Below are positions 1-8,817 of a DNA stretch of 64,000 bases, in pieces. The notes beneath the pieces are model-generated. The model did not search any database. It saw only the letters and a list, made by a program, of their open reading frames with translations, and was not told where the DNA came from. The translations under genes were made by a program, and so were the position numbers. Position 1 is the first letter of the stretch; every line of letters starts with the position of its first letter. The stretch comes from Psychrosphaera haliotis (GTDB lineage: Bacteria; Pseudomonadota; Gammaproteobacteria; Enterobacterales; Alteromonadaceae), in assembly GCF_039523615.1 (NCBI RefSeq), contig NZ_BAAAFQ010000007.1, positions 501,361 through 565,360 of the forward strand, written 5' to 3'.

Positions 1-527
1 TCGGATAACAAAACTCTTGGTGCAAAACGCTTACCAACGGTATCTGCAATATAAAGCTGATGGGGAATAAGGCTTACTCGAGCACCTAACAAGCCATGCA
101 AAGAGAAAGTTTCTAATTCCGCTTTTTTCTGATGAGCTTCCAATCGCAAGCTAAACCAGTGTTTTCGGTCGTATGCGCCAGTAAATAAACGTGATTCTGG
201 GTTGTTTAACTTAACGTGGTGGTCCAACATTATTTCTTTAACGCTAACCACTTCTTCATTATCAATTCTTTGGCCATGATAAACCAAAGTCTCACCCACG
301 GTTTCAACGTCCGAAACCTTAAACTCAAAACCTTCCATACTGGTAATCGTATCGCCAACAGAGTATTCAACACGCATTAAAGGCGCTTGATCTATGGCAT
401 ACTGACGAGTTTCTTCGGCACCCGAAAATAGGACCTGCACAAATCTATTATCAACCTTGATAACGGTACCTAATCCTAAATCAAACTCAGCTTGGCTAAC
501 CCAACGCTGGCCTATCGAAAAACTCAT
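1..527 (-). CDS. rapA: RNA polymerase-associated helicase RapA, N-terminal part (runs off the left edge)
   Basis: Reading the minus strand from the ATG at 527 gives a protein beginning MSFSIGQRWVSQAEFDLGLG and continuing open to the window edge, about 175 residues. This matches the N-terminal tandem Tudor-like region of RapA/HepA, the Swi2/Snf2 ATPase that recycles RNA polymerase after transcription; the stretch SLIPHQLYIADTVGKRFAPR just before the edge is the typical entry into the ATPase domain. A GGAG ribosome site lies just upstream of the start. The ATPase motifs themselves are outside the window. The neighbouring phoH gene is divergently transcribed across a 266-base gap (528-793), in which I see AT-rich promoter-like sequence but no clear operator. 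Family assignment is from remembered similarity to E. coli RapA. Confidence 0.9.
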   Translation of the reverse strand, partial: MSFSIGQRWVSQAEFDLGLGTVIKVDNRFVQVLFSGAEETRQYAIDQAPLMRVEYSVGDTITSMEGFEFKVSDVETVGETLVYHGQRIDNEEVVSVKEIMLDHHVKLNNPESRLFTGAYDRKHWFSLRLEAHQKKAELETFSLHGLLGARVSLIPHQLYIADTVGKRFAPRVLLS

Positions 528-793
528 ATAATCTCCAATGGTTAAAAGCCGAAAAAAAGGCGCGTAGTCTACTCCCTTCTGCGTCAAAAATCGTTGTTAA
601 ATTCAAAAAATCCTTATTCGGTATTAAACATAGGTCACCTTTGATTATTTGTTGAGTGATCTGTTTTATTTTTATTCAATCATTTAGTAGAGCGTTGTTT
701 GTTCTAATGAAATAATTTTCATCAAATTGTCATCAATGATGTGAAATATTAACTACAGTTAAAGTAGGGACGATAAATTAAAAGGTGCGCTGA

Positions 794-1810
794 ATGGTTA
801 ATGTTAGTAGCAACATAAGAAGCGATAAAAAAGACAATAAAGCTAAGTTATTTGTATTAGATACCAATATATTACTGCATGACCCTCATGCTTATTTCAA
901 CTTCCAAGAACATGATGTGGTGATCCCCATGACCGTTCTTGAAGAGCTAGACCATATTAAAGACAGGCACAAAGATGTGTCGCGAGATGCACGCGTTGCT
1001 ATTCGCTCATTAGAAACGACTCTGCATGATGTTGAACCAGAAGAAATGATAGAGGGCGTTCCTTTAAATCGTGGTGAATTAAAGGACAGCAGCGTTACCG
1101 GCCATCTAATCATCATGAATGACCATCACATTACTAGTGAAATTTCGGGGTTACCTGGCGGCGAAAATGATAATCGTATAATCAATGCGGCTTTGCACCT
1201 TCAAAAAGAACGTCCAAAGGTTACCGTTGTTTTAGTCACTAAAGACATAAACATGCGGTTAAAGGCCAAAGGTGCAGGTTTAAAGCGAGTTGAAGACTAC
1301 ACGACAGATCAGCTCATAGATGACATAGAGTTTTTAACAAAAGGTTTTGAACAAGTTGAAGGTGACTTTTGGTCAAATGTAAAAAATGTAGAAACGGTGA
1401 AAGATGGCCGTGATGCAAAACATACGGTAGACCGAAGTGCTTTGGAAAATGTATTTATAAATGAGTACGTCTTAGATACGGATACTGACTTTGCTGGCCG
1501 TGTGTCAGCAATCTCACCAGATAAAGTAGAATTAATGGATTTAAGCCGTACAAGGCTTATGTCTCGAAAAGCTTGGGGAATATCACCAAAAAACATATAT
1601 CAGGCAATGGCATTTAATGCACTGTTGGACCCAAATATTGAACTGGTTATTTTGACTGGCCCAGCGGGTTGCGGTAAAACAGGTATTACTGCAAGCTTTT
1701 TTTCAATATTTGTGCAGACCTATCTACAGACCTTATTCTTACTGAATAAATTGAGTATTTATAACAGGCTAAGATCTAATCTCTCTAACATGTCATTAAG
1801 TGTGACTTAA
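794..1810 (+). pseudogene. Host PIN-PhoH ATPase, 5' fragment, interrupted after Walker A
   Basis: The protein has an N-terminal PIN nuclease domain (residues about 18-150, with LDTNILLHDP, EELD, DNRIINAAL and TKDINMRLKA carrying the usual acidic residues), a linker domain, then the start of the PhoH-type ATPase with Walker A GPAGCGKT ending at residue 296 (base 1681). From there the sequence stops resembling PhoH: the remaining 42 residues are unrelated and end at 1810. The matching C-terminal third is at 44310-44729, so the gene was split by the inserted island. A normal member is about 460 residues. The fragment keeps a whole PIN domain and may still make a nuclease-like protein without ATPase. 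An AAAGG site precedes the ATG at 794. Physiological role of this PhoH family is poorly defined; a PIN RNase coupled to an RNA-dependent ATPase is the general model. Confidence 0.9.
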
Positions 1811-1938
1811 AGAATAGAACCATTCATCAATAAATATAAATAACGGATTTAACCTGCAAGAGGCACAAACAAAAATAATAAAGCTAAGGTAAATCTAAAA
1901 TGCTAATTAATGAAAATCGTTCTCAAAGGAGAACTAAA

Positions 1939-3321
1939 ATGAATAATCCAAGTGAAAACAAAACCCCAAGAGTATTGGATACATCGGCACTAGTTCATGA
2001 TCCAAAGTCACTTCTTGCGTACAGTGAAGACGTATACATCTGTCTAACAGTTCTAGAAGAATTAGATAACTTAAAAGAAAGAACTAACAAATCGGTTAGT
2101 GCTGATGCTCGTGTATGTATTCGTATGCTTGAAGATATAATAAATGGGCACAGTGCAGAAGAGATGGAAGCTGGTATTCCACTGCCTTCTACTGAAACAG
2201 CTAAACGAGGAAAACTGTTTATTGGAATTGATACCCAGCTCGATATGGCTAAAGAGTTAAAGCACGGTATTGGAAGTGACGCTGACAATAGAATAATTAA
2301 CTATGCACTGTATCTTCAGAAGGACTTAGATAAAGACGTAGTAATTGTTAGCCGTGACATTAATATGCGCTTGAAAGCTCGAACCGTAGGGGTCATGGCA
2401 GAAGACGTTGCCGTAGATAATCAAATATCAGATATTGATCTTTTATACACAGGGGTACAAGCCTTTAAAGGAGATCTTTTTGATCGAATTAAATCAGACA
2501 AAGACTTCAAGGTTTCAGGAGAAGTTTATACTTTCCCAATAAGTCTATTTAATGATGAAGTTCAGCCAAACATGTATTGGTACGATGAAGCTGGACACAT
2601 TGGGCGAATTTCAGAAGTAACAGATACTGAGGTATTCACAAAGTTATTGCCTCGTAAACAAGAAAAAGTATGGGGCATTTTGCCTAAAAATCAGCGTCAG
2701 GCAGTAGCTTTAAGCCAATTAACAGATCCATATTATGACTTAAATATCATCCTTGGCCCTGCTGGCTCCGGAAAAACTTTTTTAGCAGTTGCTTCGGCGC
2801 TGCATCAAGTATTGGAGTTAAAAAAGTACAAAAAAATCGTTGTGGTGCGCTCCAGAGACTTTATGGACGATGATCCGGGGTTTTTACCCGGTGACCTGAC
2901 AGAGAAATCAATGCCGTTATTAGCAGGTATAACAGATGCGCTTATATCAATGCATTCAGGTGATAACAATGAAGGTAATATTAGTGCAACTGTTGAGCAT
3001 GTGATCGAAAAAGCCAATATAGAATTTACTAGTATGGCTTACTTCCGAGGTCGTTCAATAGACGATGCTGTTTTAATCATTGATGAAGCTCAAAACATGA
3101 CTAGAGCGCAAATTAAGGGCATGTTAAGCCGTGGTGGCAAAAATTGTCGCACAATCGTGTTGGGCAACTTAGCCCAGATTGATGATAAGTTTGTCACACC
3201 CGCATCTTCAGGTGCTAGCGCGGCTGTTAACGTGTATAGAAACTATGAAAAAGGCTCAGTATTGATATTTGATGAAGTAGAGCGTAGTAGCTTGGCTGAA
3301 TTCACTGAAAAGAACATGTAG
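1939..3321 (+). CDS. Island-borne PIN-PhoH family ATPase (complete, divergent from host copy)
   Basis: A 460-residue protein with a PIN domain (LDTSALVHDP, EELD, DNRIINYAL, SRDINMRLKA), a linker region, and a full PhoH ATPase: Walker A GPAGSGKT, GFLPGD, FRGRSI, Walker B VLIIDEAQN and the GNLAQID segment. It is full length for this family. The ATG at 1939 is preferred over an upstream in-frame start at 1900 because AAGGAG lies 8 bases before it. It sits 129 bases downstream of the truncated host copy and in the same direction, so host phoH transcription probably reads into it. Sequence similarity to the host fragments is obvious but far from identity, so it is a homologue brought in by the island rather than a recent duplicate. 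Likely RNA-acting ATPase/nuclease; substitution for the broken host gene is inference. Confidence 0.9.
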   Translation: MNNPSENKTPRVLDTSALVHDPKSLLAYSEDVYICLTVLEELDNLKERTNKSVSADARVCIRMLEDIINGHSAEEMEAGIPLPSTETAKRGKLFIGIDTQLDMAKELKHGIGSDADNRIINYALYLQKDLDKDVVIVSRDINMRLKARTVGVMAEDVAVDNQISDIDLLYTGVQAFKGDLFDRIKSDKDFKVSGEVYTFPISLFNDEVQPNMYWYDEAGHIGRISEVTDTEVFTKLLPRKQEKVWGILPKNQRQAVALSQLTDPYYDLNIILGPAGSGKTFLAVASALHQVLELKKYKKIVVVRSRDFMDDDPGFLPGDLTEKSMPLLAGITDALISMHSGDNNEGNISATVEHVIEKANIEFTSMAYFRGRSIDDAVLIIDEAQNMTRAQIKGMLSRGGKNCRTIVLGNLAQIDDKFVTPASSGASAAVNVYRNYEKGSVLIFDEVERSSLAEFTEKNM

Positions 3322-3364
3322 GCATCAAACTACAATTCACATTTCCTTATAATATTGCGACAAT

Positions 3365-3390
3365 AGCCACTGCTTTTTGCAGTGGCTTTT
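3365..3390 (+). terminator. Rho-independent terminator after island phoH
   Basis: A perfect 9-bp stem (AGCCACTGC at 3365-3373 with GCAGTGGCT at 3379-3387), a 5-base loop and a short T run. It closes the island phoH transcript 44 bases after its stop codon. Confidence 0.85.
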
Positions 3391-3514
3391 CAGAGAAGCC
3401 CGTTCCCACGAAAACAGGACGAAATGGATTTACTCTGAACTAAAAGATTAAATATTCACAAAAACTGAGTGACATAGGTGCGTGGCCTAGCGTTGCCGTT
3501 TTTTTGGTGTATTG

Positions 3515-3877
3515 ATGTCTTTTAATAAAGAAGACCTGCTAGTAAATATAAAAAGGCAGGCAAAACGATTATCTAAATTATTAACTATTCCCCTTGGACA
3601 AGCCCAAGAAGCCCTAGCTATTTGTCTTTACGGCTGTGACAGTTACAGCGATTTACTAGTAAAAATAAAAGCTGAATCCTTTGACAACCCATTGATAGCA
3701 CTGTCTGCACTCTCACCAAACTCGGAAATATTTTTAGTAAAAATATTAGCTAGCCACCTAGATAGCATTATTGGAAATTTTGAAAAAAAATTTCCCGGCT
3801 CCAATATAAATGAAGAGATGGTCGTATCCCTGTTTGGGCTTAGCTTTTCAGAGTTCAAACTCAAAATATCTACCTAA
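3515..3877 (+). CDS. Uncharacterised small protein with QAQEALA..YGCDSYSDL motif
   Basis: A 120-residue soluble protein without signal peptide or membrane segment. Residues about 15-50 carry a helical pattern (KRLSKLLTIPLGQAQEALA followed by YGCDSYSDL) that resembles the short N-terminal 'A..LA.A.G..SW.dL' motif seen in several plasmid- and island-borne proteins of unknown function. A related pattern opens the next gene at 4087, which suggests the two proteins share a fold or partner. Start: ATG at 3515, with a TTG one codon earlier; no strong ribosome site is visible. It follows the phoH terminator by about 125 bases. Function unknown. Confidence 0.65.
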   Translation: MSFNKEDLLVNIKRQAKRLSKLLTIPLGQAQEALAICLYGCDSYSDLLVKIKAESFDNPLIALSALSPNSEIFLVKILASHLDSIIGNFEKKFPGSNINEEMVVSLFGLSFSEFKLKIST

Positions 3878-3931
3878 AGTTGTACAAATACGTAAGTTGT
3901 CATTTTGTTTTTTGGCGATATTATAATATGA

Positions 3932-3949
3932 AGGCTGAACGGACAGCCT
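3932..3949. other. Short inverted repeat in intergenic region
   Basis: AGGCTG and CAGCCT form a 6-bp stem with a 6-base loop, shortly after a TATAAT-like hexamer at about 3922. It lies in the 209-base gap between two unknown genes and could be part of a promoter leader; no T run follows. Confidence 0.3.
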
Positions 3950-4086
3950 ACGCCTACACATGTTTTTAAAATAAAAATATGAGCAGTGAAGCGGAGCATC
4001 CGTAAAAATTTGGTGATTCAAATAATCGAATAAATAGTGTGTTGGTAGGCCATTATTTTTTCGCAATAAATTATTTGGAAAATTAC

Positions 4087-5124
4087 ATGATATCGCTAAA
4101 TCAATTACAAAATAAATTAAATAATCAAACAAAAAACTTCGCCTTACTATTAGAATTTCCCCAGCAATATGCTGAACGTCTATGGTCAATCGGTGTTTAC
4201 GATTGTGCTACTATTCCACAAGCTCATGAGCGTCTTAGAGACGTTTTTGACAGCAATGATTTAAATTCAATTCTTACGCATGACTCTTTCAAATATCTGA
4301 TTATTAATGAATACGATGATCAAGAAATAATTGAGTCACTTCATAAAGAAATAACGGCAATGGCATCCCGCATAGAAAGCCAGATGTTTGTTGATATCGA
4401 AACTTTAGAATTAGTTTCTGCAATTTATAAAGTTTTGGGTTTGTCTGAAGATGCCAAGTTCATCATTAATACAGGAGCTAACTTTAGGCTGGAATGGCGA
4501 CCTTATTTTGACGCATATGATGATCCATTAGCCGTTCAATATGCGGATTTAAAGGTTCACGGCTGCTACTACAGGCTCATTGCCACTAAGTTTCCTTTTG
4601 AAAAAATATCTTTCGATAATATTAAAAGTTATTTGTACAAAATCAAGTGGGAGCACGATGGTGAGTTTGAGGGCTGCATTTCTAATGGTAACAGTTTCTC
4701 AAAGCATGAAGACTGGCTGATGATGACACTTGAGCTTTTCAACTCTGGAATAGGAAATGACGCTAGATTAAATCCAACGACCTTCGAAATTGAAAGGGTA
4801 CGATATTTAGTTTATGGCTTTCCTCTGGTGCCTTCGTTGGTATCAGACTGGCATAAGCCTGACCTTAACCTTCAGGTTAAAAACCTAGACGGAGACCAAA
4901 AGTTTATAGTTCGTATTGACCAGCAGAGCCTAATATTTTACGCCCGTCGAGTAGAGGCTAGTTTGTTTAATACGATTGATTGTGAAAAGCATATTTCGTT
5001 GTATCGAGCTAGTGTTCTTGCTCATTTTGACGCAGATGACGAGTTATTAAAGGTCAATGGGGTTAAGTACTTAACATGCTTTCGTCCATATTCTCTAGAA
5101 GACACGAGAGGTGTTCAGATATGA
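4087..5124 (+). CDS. Uncharacterised protein, 345 aa, left end of island
   Basis: A soluble protein of 345 residues. The first 50 residues (LNNQTKNFALLLEFPQQYAE, then VYDCATIPQAHERL) echo the motif in the preceding gene. The middle contains a segment of small-domain character (YYRLIATKFPFEKISFDNI) and the C-terminal part looks beta rich. No known catalytic motif is visible. I chose ATG 4087 over a TTG at 4039 because the upstream 16 residues look untranslated and a GGAAAA site precedes 4087. Its stop overlaps the start of the next gene (ATGA at 5121-5124), so the two are very likely translated together. I do not recognise the family. Confidence 0.7.
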   Translation: MISLNQLQNKLNNQTKNFALLLEFPQQYAERLWSIGVYDCATIPQAHERLRDVFDSNDLNSILTHDSFKYLIINEYDDQEIIESLHKEITAMASRIESQMFVDIETLELVSAIYKVLGLSEDAKFIINTGANFRLEWRPYFDAYDDPLAVQYADLKVHGCYYRLIATKFPFEKISFDNIKSYLYKIKWEHDGEFEGCISNGNSFSKHEDWLMMTLELFNSGIGNDARLNPTTFEIERVRYLVYGFPLVPSLVSDWHKPDLNLQVKNLDGDQKFIVRIDQQSLIFYARRVEASLFNTIDCEKHISLYRASVLAHFDADDELLKVNGVKYLTCFRPYSLEDTRGVQI

Positions 5125-5468
5125 CAGAAAAAACTTACTTAAAGGACGTAAGCATAGTATCGGTTTATGACTACAAAGATTTTGAAAAAACATTTTTGAT
5201 TGATGTCTTAGCTGGTGTAGTTATTGACGATGAAACATTTAGATTTCGTCCATTTGAGCAAATAGTTACTTCAAAAATTGTTAACAAAAGAGTTGTTGGC
5301 GACAAAATAGAAGTAATTACTCATAACGGAAGTTGTTATGTAATTGATGTTGAACATAAGTTATATGACATTTCATTTGCTGAGCTTGTAGTAATGAGAA
5401 TAGGAGTGCATTCACCTGAACGTATTTTAGAAATGAGAGAACAGCTCAAAACTCCAAAATTGAATTGA
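5121..5468 (+). CDS. Uncharacterised protein, 115 aa, coupled to 4087 gene
   Basis: A 115-residue soluble protein, predicted mostly beta strand (YDYKDFEKTFLIDVLAGVVI, then RFRPFEQIVTSKIV and a final helix SPERILEMREQL). The start ATG at 5121 overlaps the TGA of the upstream gene by four bases, the classic arrangement for translational coupling and often for interacting partners. It has no signal peptide, no cysteine cluster and no metal motif, unlike almost everything else in the island. Function unknown; a regulator or partner of the 345-residue protein is possible. Confidence 0.65.
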   Translation: MTEKTYLKDVSIVSVYDYKDFEKTFLIDVLAGVVIDDETFRFRPFEQIVTSKIVNKRVVGDKIEVITHNGSCYVIDVEHKLYDISFAELVVMRIGVHSPERILEMREQLKTPKLN

Positions 5469-5552
5469 ATGTTAGTATGCTACGCGAGTTGCAATAACTA
5501 TTACATTTAATTTCATTAAACTTTTTGGTGAATCTTTACTATTAATTAATAG

Positions 5553-5582
5553 TCCCACACAAAACGTCACTTAGGTGTGGGA
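5553..5582 (-). terminator. Hairpin between unknown genes and czc operon 1
   Basis: TCCCACAC (5553-5560) and GTGTGGGA (5575-5582) are perfect complements with a 14-base loop. It lies between two convergent transcription units, 24 bases past the stop of the minus-strand RND gene, so it may terminate either. The T run is weak. Confidence 0.55.
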
Positions 5583-5605
5583 TATTGGTTCTTAATAAAA
5601 TTATT

Positions 5606-8600
5606 CTATCTAGATAACTCCTCAATTTTCTTTCTAGAAAACCAGCTATATAAAACAGGCAAGACAAACAGTGTTAGCAGTGTTGCTGTTACCAATCCGC
5701 CAACAATAACGCTCGCTAATGGACGCTGGATTTCTGCACCAACACCATTAGACATTAACATCGGTATCAAACCTAAAGCCGATGTTATTGCTGTCATTAA
5801 AACTGGCCTCAATCTGGAGGTTGCTCCTTCAAATACAGCTTGAGAAACTTCCAAGCCATCTCTAATTCGTTGGTTAATACTCTCTACCATTACCACGCCG
5901 TTCAATACAGCAACACCAAATAGTGTAATGAAGCCAACGGAGCTAGGCACGGACAAGTATTGTCCAGATAAATATAAGGAAAAAACACCGCCAATTACAG
6001 CAAGCGGTACGTTGACCAATATCAGCATTGCTTGACCAACAGAGCCAAAAGCAAAGTAGAGTAGCAGTGCGATTAGTGCTAACGATAAAGGTACAACAAT
6101 AGCTAGTCTATTTTGAGCACGTTGCTGGCTTTCGAACTGACCGCCAATCGAAACAGAATAGCCTGAAGGTAAATCAACCTTATCAGCAATTACCGTTTTG
6201 ATATCAGCAACTACGCTACCCATATCACGGTTTTGAACATTTGCTTGGATAACAACCCGTCTTTGTACATCGTCGCGTCTAACTTGCGGAGGCCCCGATT
6301 CAAACGACACCGTTGCAACATCACCTAAGCGTACCCAAGCACCTGTTGGTGACTGAATGCGAATATCAGAAATCGCTTCCTTATTTCGTCGGTATTCTTC
6401 TTCAATACGTACATAAACATCATAACGCTCATTGCCGTTAATTATTTGCCCAGCTTCAACGCCTCCGATACCATCTCGTACAACTTCCATAATATTAGTG
6501 ACGGAAAGCCCGAATCTTGAAAGCTCTTGCCTGTTAGGCTTTACAACTAGTTGCGCTTCCCCTGCAATTTGTTCAAGGGCAACATCTTTTGCTCCATTGA
6601 CTTCTCTTATGGCAGCTTCAATTTCCTGACCTTTAGCCGCCAAAACTTCGAGTTCTGGCCCAAATAACTTAATCGCCAATTGAGCTTTAACGCCAGATAT
6701 TAGCTCGTCAACACGAGTCGCAATTGGCTGAGAAAAGTTAAGTAGTAGCCCCGGAAACTCTTCTAATGATCTTTCCATCTTACCTTGAAGTTCATAGCGG
6801 TTAGATGCACTTGTCCATTGTGAGATAGGTTTTAAACCAATGTAAATTTCTATATTGTTTACAGGCTCTGGGTCGCCGCCAATTTCTGCCCTACCTATAC
6901 GGCTAAGTGCATAGGTTACTTCAGGGAACGCCATTAATTTTTCTTCTAGAATTGGCGCGACAGTTAACGCAGTATCTAAACTTGAAGAAGGTGCCAGCGT
7001 TACTCTTAAGTTTATCGTGCCTTCTTCTAACTCTGGCACGAACTCAGTACCAATATAAGGCACGGTTGCCAAAGCAGATATAACTAATAGTATGGATGTA
7101 GAAACAATCAATTTAGTGTGTTTTAGAGAAAATTTCAGCCCTTTTTTGTAGAGCATGTTTAACGGCTTGAGAACGAAACTTTCTCTCTCTTTTACACCAG
7201 ATCTAAATAGATAAGTTGCCAGTGCAGGTACGATAAACAACGCAACCACAATCGCAGATACAACGGCTAAGATGATGCTTATTGCCATAGGTTGGAATAA
7301 CTTTGCTTCAACCCCTTCAAAACTGAACAATGGCGCAAATACGACTAAAATAATCGAGGCTGCAAAAAAGACAGGACGAGCCACTTCTTTACCTGCTTCT
7401 GTCAGGCGCAGTTCAATACCATGATCGTCGTGTTCGACATCGTGCGGATCTGCGTCAGAAGTTGGAACGCGTTCCTTTACCGATTTCGAATGTGTCGCGT
7501 CAGGTCTATTTAAATGTTTAAACATATTTTCAACCATAACGACTGAACCATCAACTAGCATACCAATGGCTACGGCAATGCCACCCAGTGACATAAGGTT
7601 TGCAGAAATGCCCCACCAAGCCATGATCATTAACGCGATACCAATTGAAATTGGAATAGATATTAAGACGAGAAAGGTTGCACGTAAGTTCATCAAAAAC
7701 AGTGCTAGAACAATCGCGATGAAAATAAATGCAAGTAATAAGGCATCTACAACAGTGTTAACGGCTTTTTCAATCAAATCAGCCTGATCATAAAATGGCT
7801 CAAAGCGAACACCTTCCGGCAATGCTTGATTAATTAATGGAATTCTTGCATTGATACCATCAATGGTGGCTTTAGTATTTGAACCCATGCGTTTAAGTAC
7901 AATACCAGAGACAACTTCGCCTAAATTTTCGACTTTTCCATTGGGTGATTTTCGCGTCATGGTGACAGCGCCTTGACGAATTTCACTGCCCATTTCAACT
8001 TTAGCAATATCTGAAACCGTCACAACCGTTCCATCAACCGTTTTAACGGGAACTTGTTTGATGTTACTGATGCCAGCCTCACCACTCTCAAACCAGCCTG
8101 TGCCTCTAATGACAAGCTGCTCTTGTCCACGGTTCATGTACCATCCGCCAACGTTGGCATTATTGCTATCTAATGCGCTAACGATATCTTCTTGCGTTAG
8201 TTCATATGCTAGGAGCTTAGAAGGATCGACGTTGACTTGATATTGCCTAACATTACCACCAAAAGAGAGCACATCAGTAACGCCATCGACTGGCATAATA
8301 AGCAATTTTACTATCCAATCATTGAGGCTCCTGAGTGCCATAGCATCATAGCCAGCGTTTTTATCTGAAATAAGTAAGTACTGAAACACCTGACCTAAAC
8401 CCGATGTGTTTGGTCCCATTTCTGGCGTGCCGACACCTTCTGGTATTAACTCTTTTGCTGCTTGAAGCCGTTCAAATACGAGTTGTCTTGCAAAGTAAAT
8501 GTCGGTGCCTTCTTTAAACACTACGGTTACGCCAGAAAGACCTGTTTTAGAAATTGAACGTACTTGCTCAACATCTGGTAAGGCGTACATAACCGCTTCA

Positions 8601-8806
8601 ATGGGGTAAGTAATAAGTTGTTCGACTTCTTCGGCAGCCAGTCCCGGTGCTTCAGTATTAACAGCGACTTGAACGTTAGTAACGTCAGGAAAAGCATCCA
8701 AATTTAATTTTGGGATCACCATAATTGAGCCGACAATTGTGGCAAACAGTGCAATTAATATAAGGAGTCTGTTGTTAACAGACCAATCTATTATTTTATT
8801 AAACAT
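5606..8806 (-). CDS. czcA: Heavy-metal RND efflux pump, CzcA/CusA family (system 1)
   Basis: A 1066-residue inner-membrane pump of the heavy-metal RND family, full length, with the opening DAFPDVTNVQVAVNTEAPG and 12 hydrophobic segments. It would take metal from the periplasm or membrane and pass it to the adaptor and outer-membrane channel encoded next door. The TM4 proton-relay region reads AIGMLVDGSVVMVEN (residues about 413-427): it keeps the central Asp but has AIG where Zn/Co/Cd pumps have DFG. After it comes an insertion rich in Asp and His (residues about 436-465, including DADPHDVEHDDHG). It is last in a czcI-C-B-A order, 11 bases after the adaptor gene, with an AGGAGC ribosome site. 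Divalent cation export is likely; the exact metal is not clear from sequence. Confidence 0.92.
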   Translation of the reverse strand: MFNKIIDWSVNNRLLILIALFATIVGSIMVIPKLNLDAFPDVTNVQVAVNTEAPGLAAEEVEQLITYPIEAVMYALPDVEQVRSISKTGLSGVTVVFKEGTDIYFARQLVFERLQAAKELIPEGVGTPEMGPNTSGLGQVFQYLLISDKNAGYDAMALRSLNDWIVKLLIMPVDGVTDVLSFGGNVRQYQVNVDPSKLLAYELTQEDIVSALDSNNANVGGWYMNRGQEQLVIRGTGWFESGEAGISNIKQVPVKTVDGTVVTVSDIAKVEMGSEIRQGAVTMTRKSPNGKVENLGEVVSGIVLKRMGSNTKATIDGINARIPLINQALPEGVRFEPFYDQADLIEKAVNTVVDALLLAFIFIAIVLALFLMNLRATFLVLISIPISIGIALMIMAWWGISANLMSLGGIAVAIGMLVDGSVVMVENMFKHLNRPDATHSKSVKERVPTSDADPHDVEHDDHGIELRLTEAGKEVARPVFFAASIILVVFAPLFSFEGVEAKLFQPMAISIILAVVSAIVVALFIVPALATYLFRSGVKERESFVLKPLNMLYKKGLKFSLKHTKLIVSTSILLVISALATVPYIGTEFVPELEEGTINLRVTLAPSSSLDTALTVAPILEEKLMAFPEVTYALSRIGRAEIGGDPEPVNNIEIYIGLKPISQWTSASNRYELQGKMERSLEEFPGLLLNFSQPIATRVDELISGVKAQLAIKLFGPELEVLAAKGQEIEAAIREVNGAKDVALEQIAGEAQLVVKPNRQELSRFGLSVTNIMEVVRDGIGGVEAGQIINGNERYDVYVRIEEEYRRNKEAISDIRIQSPTGAWVRLGDVATVSFESGPPQVRRDDVQRRVVIQANVQNRDMGSVVADIKTVIADKVDLPSGYSVSIGGQFESQQRAQNRLAIVVPLSLALIALLLYFAFGSVGQAMLILVNVPLAVIGGVFSLYLSGQYLSVPSSVGFITLFGVAVLNGVVMVESINQRIRDGLEVSQAVFEGATSRLRPVLMTAITSALGLIPMLMSNGVGAEIQRPLASVIVGGLVTATLLTLFVLPVLYSWFSRKKIEELSR

Positions 8807-8817
8807 AGTCTTGCTCC

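Noticed and set aside
5577..5843. 88-codon plus-strand frame at the end of the system 1 czcA gene
   Set aside because: Antisense to the conserved C-terminus of the RND pump and crosses the hairpin region.
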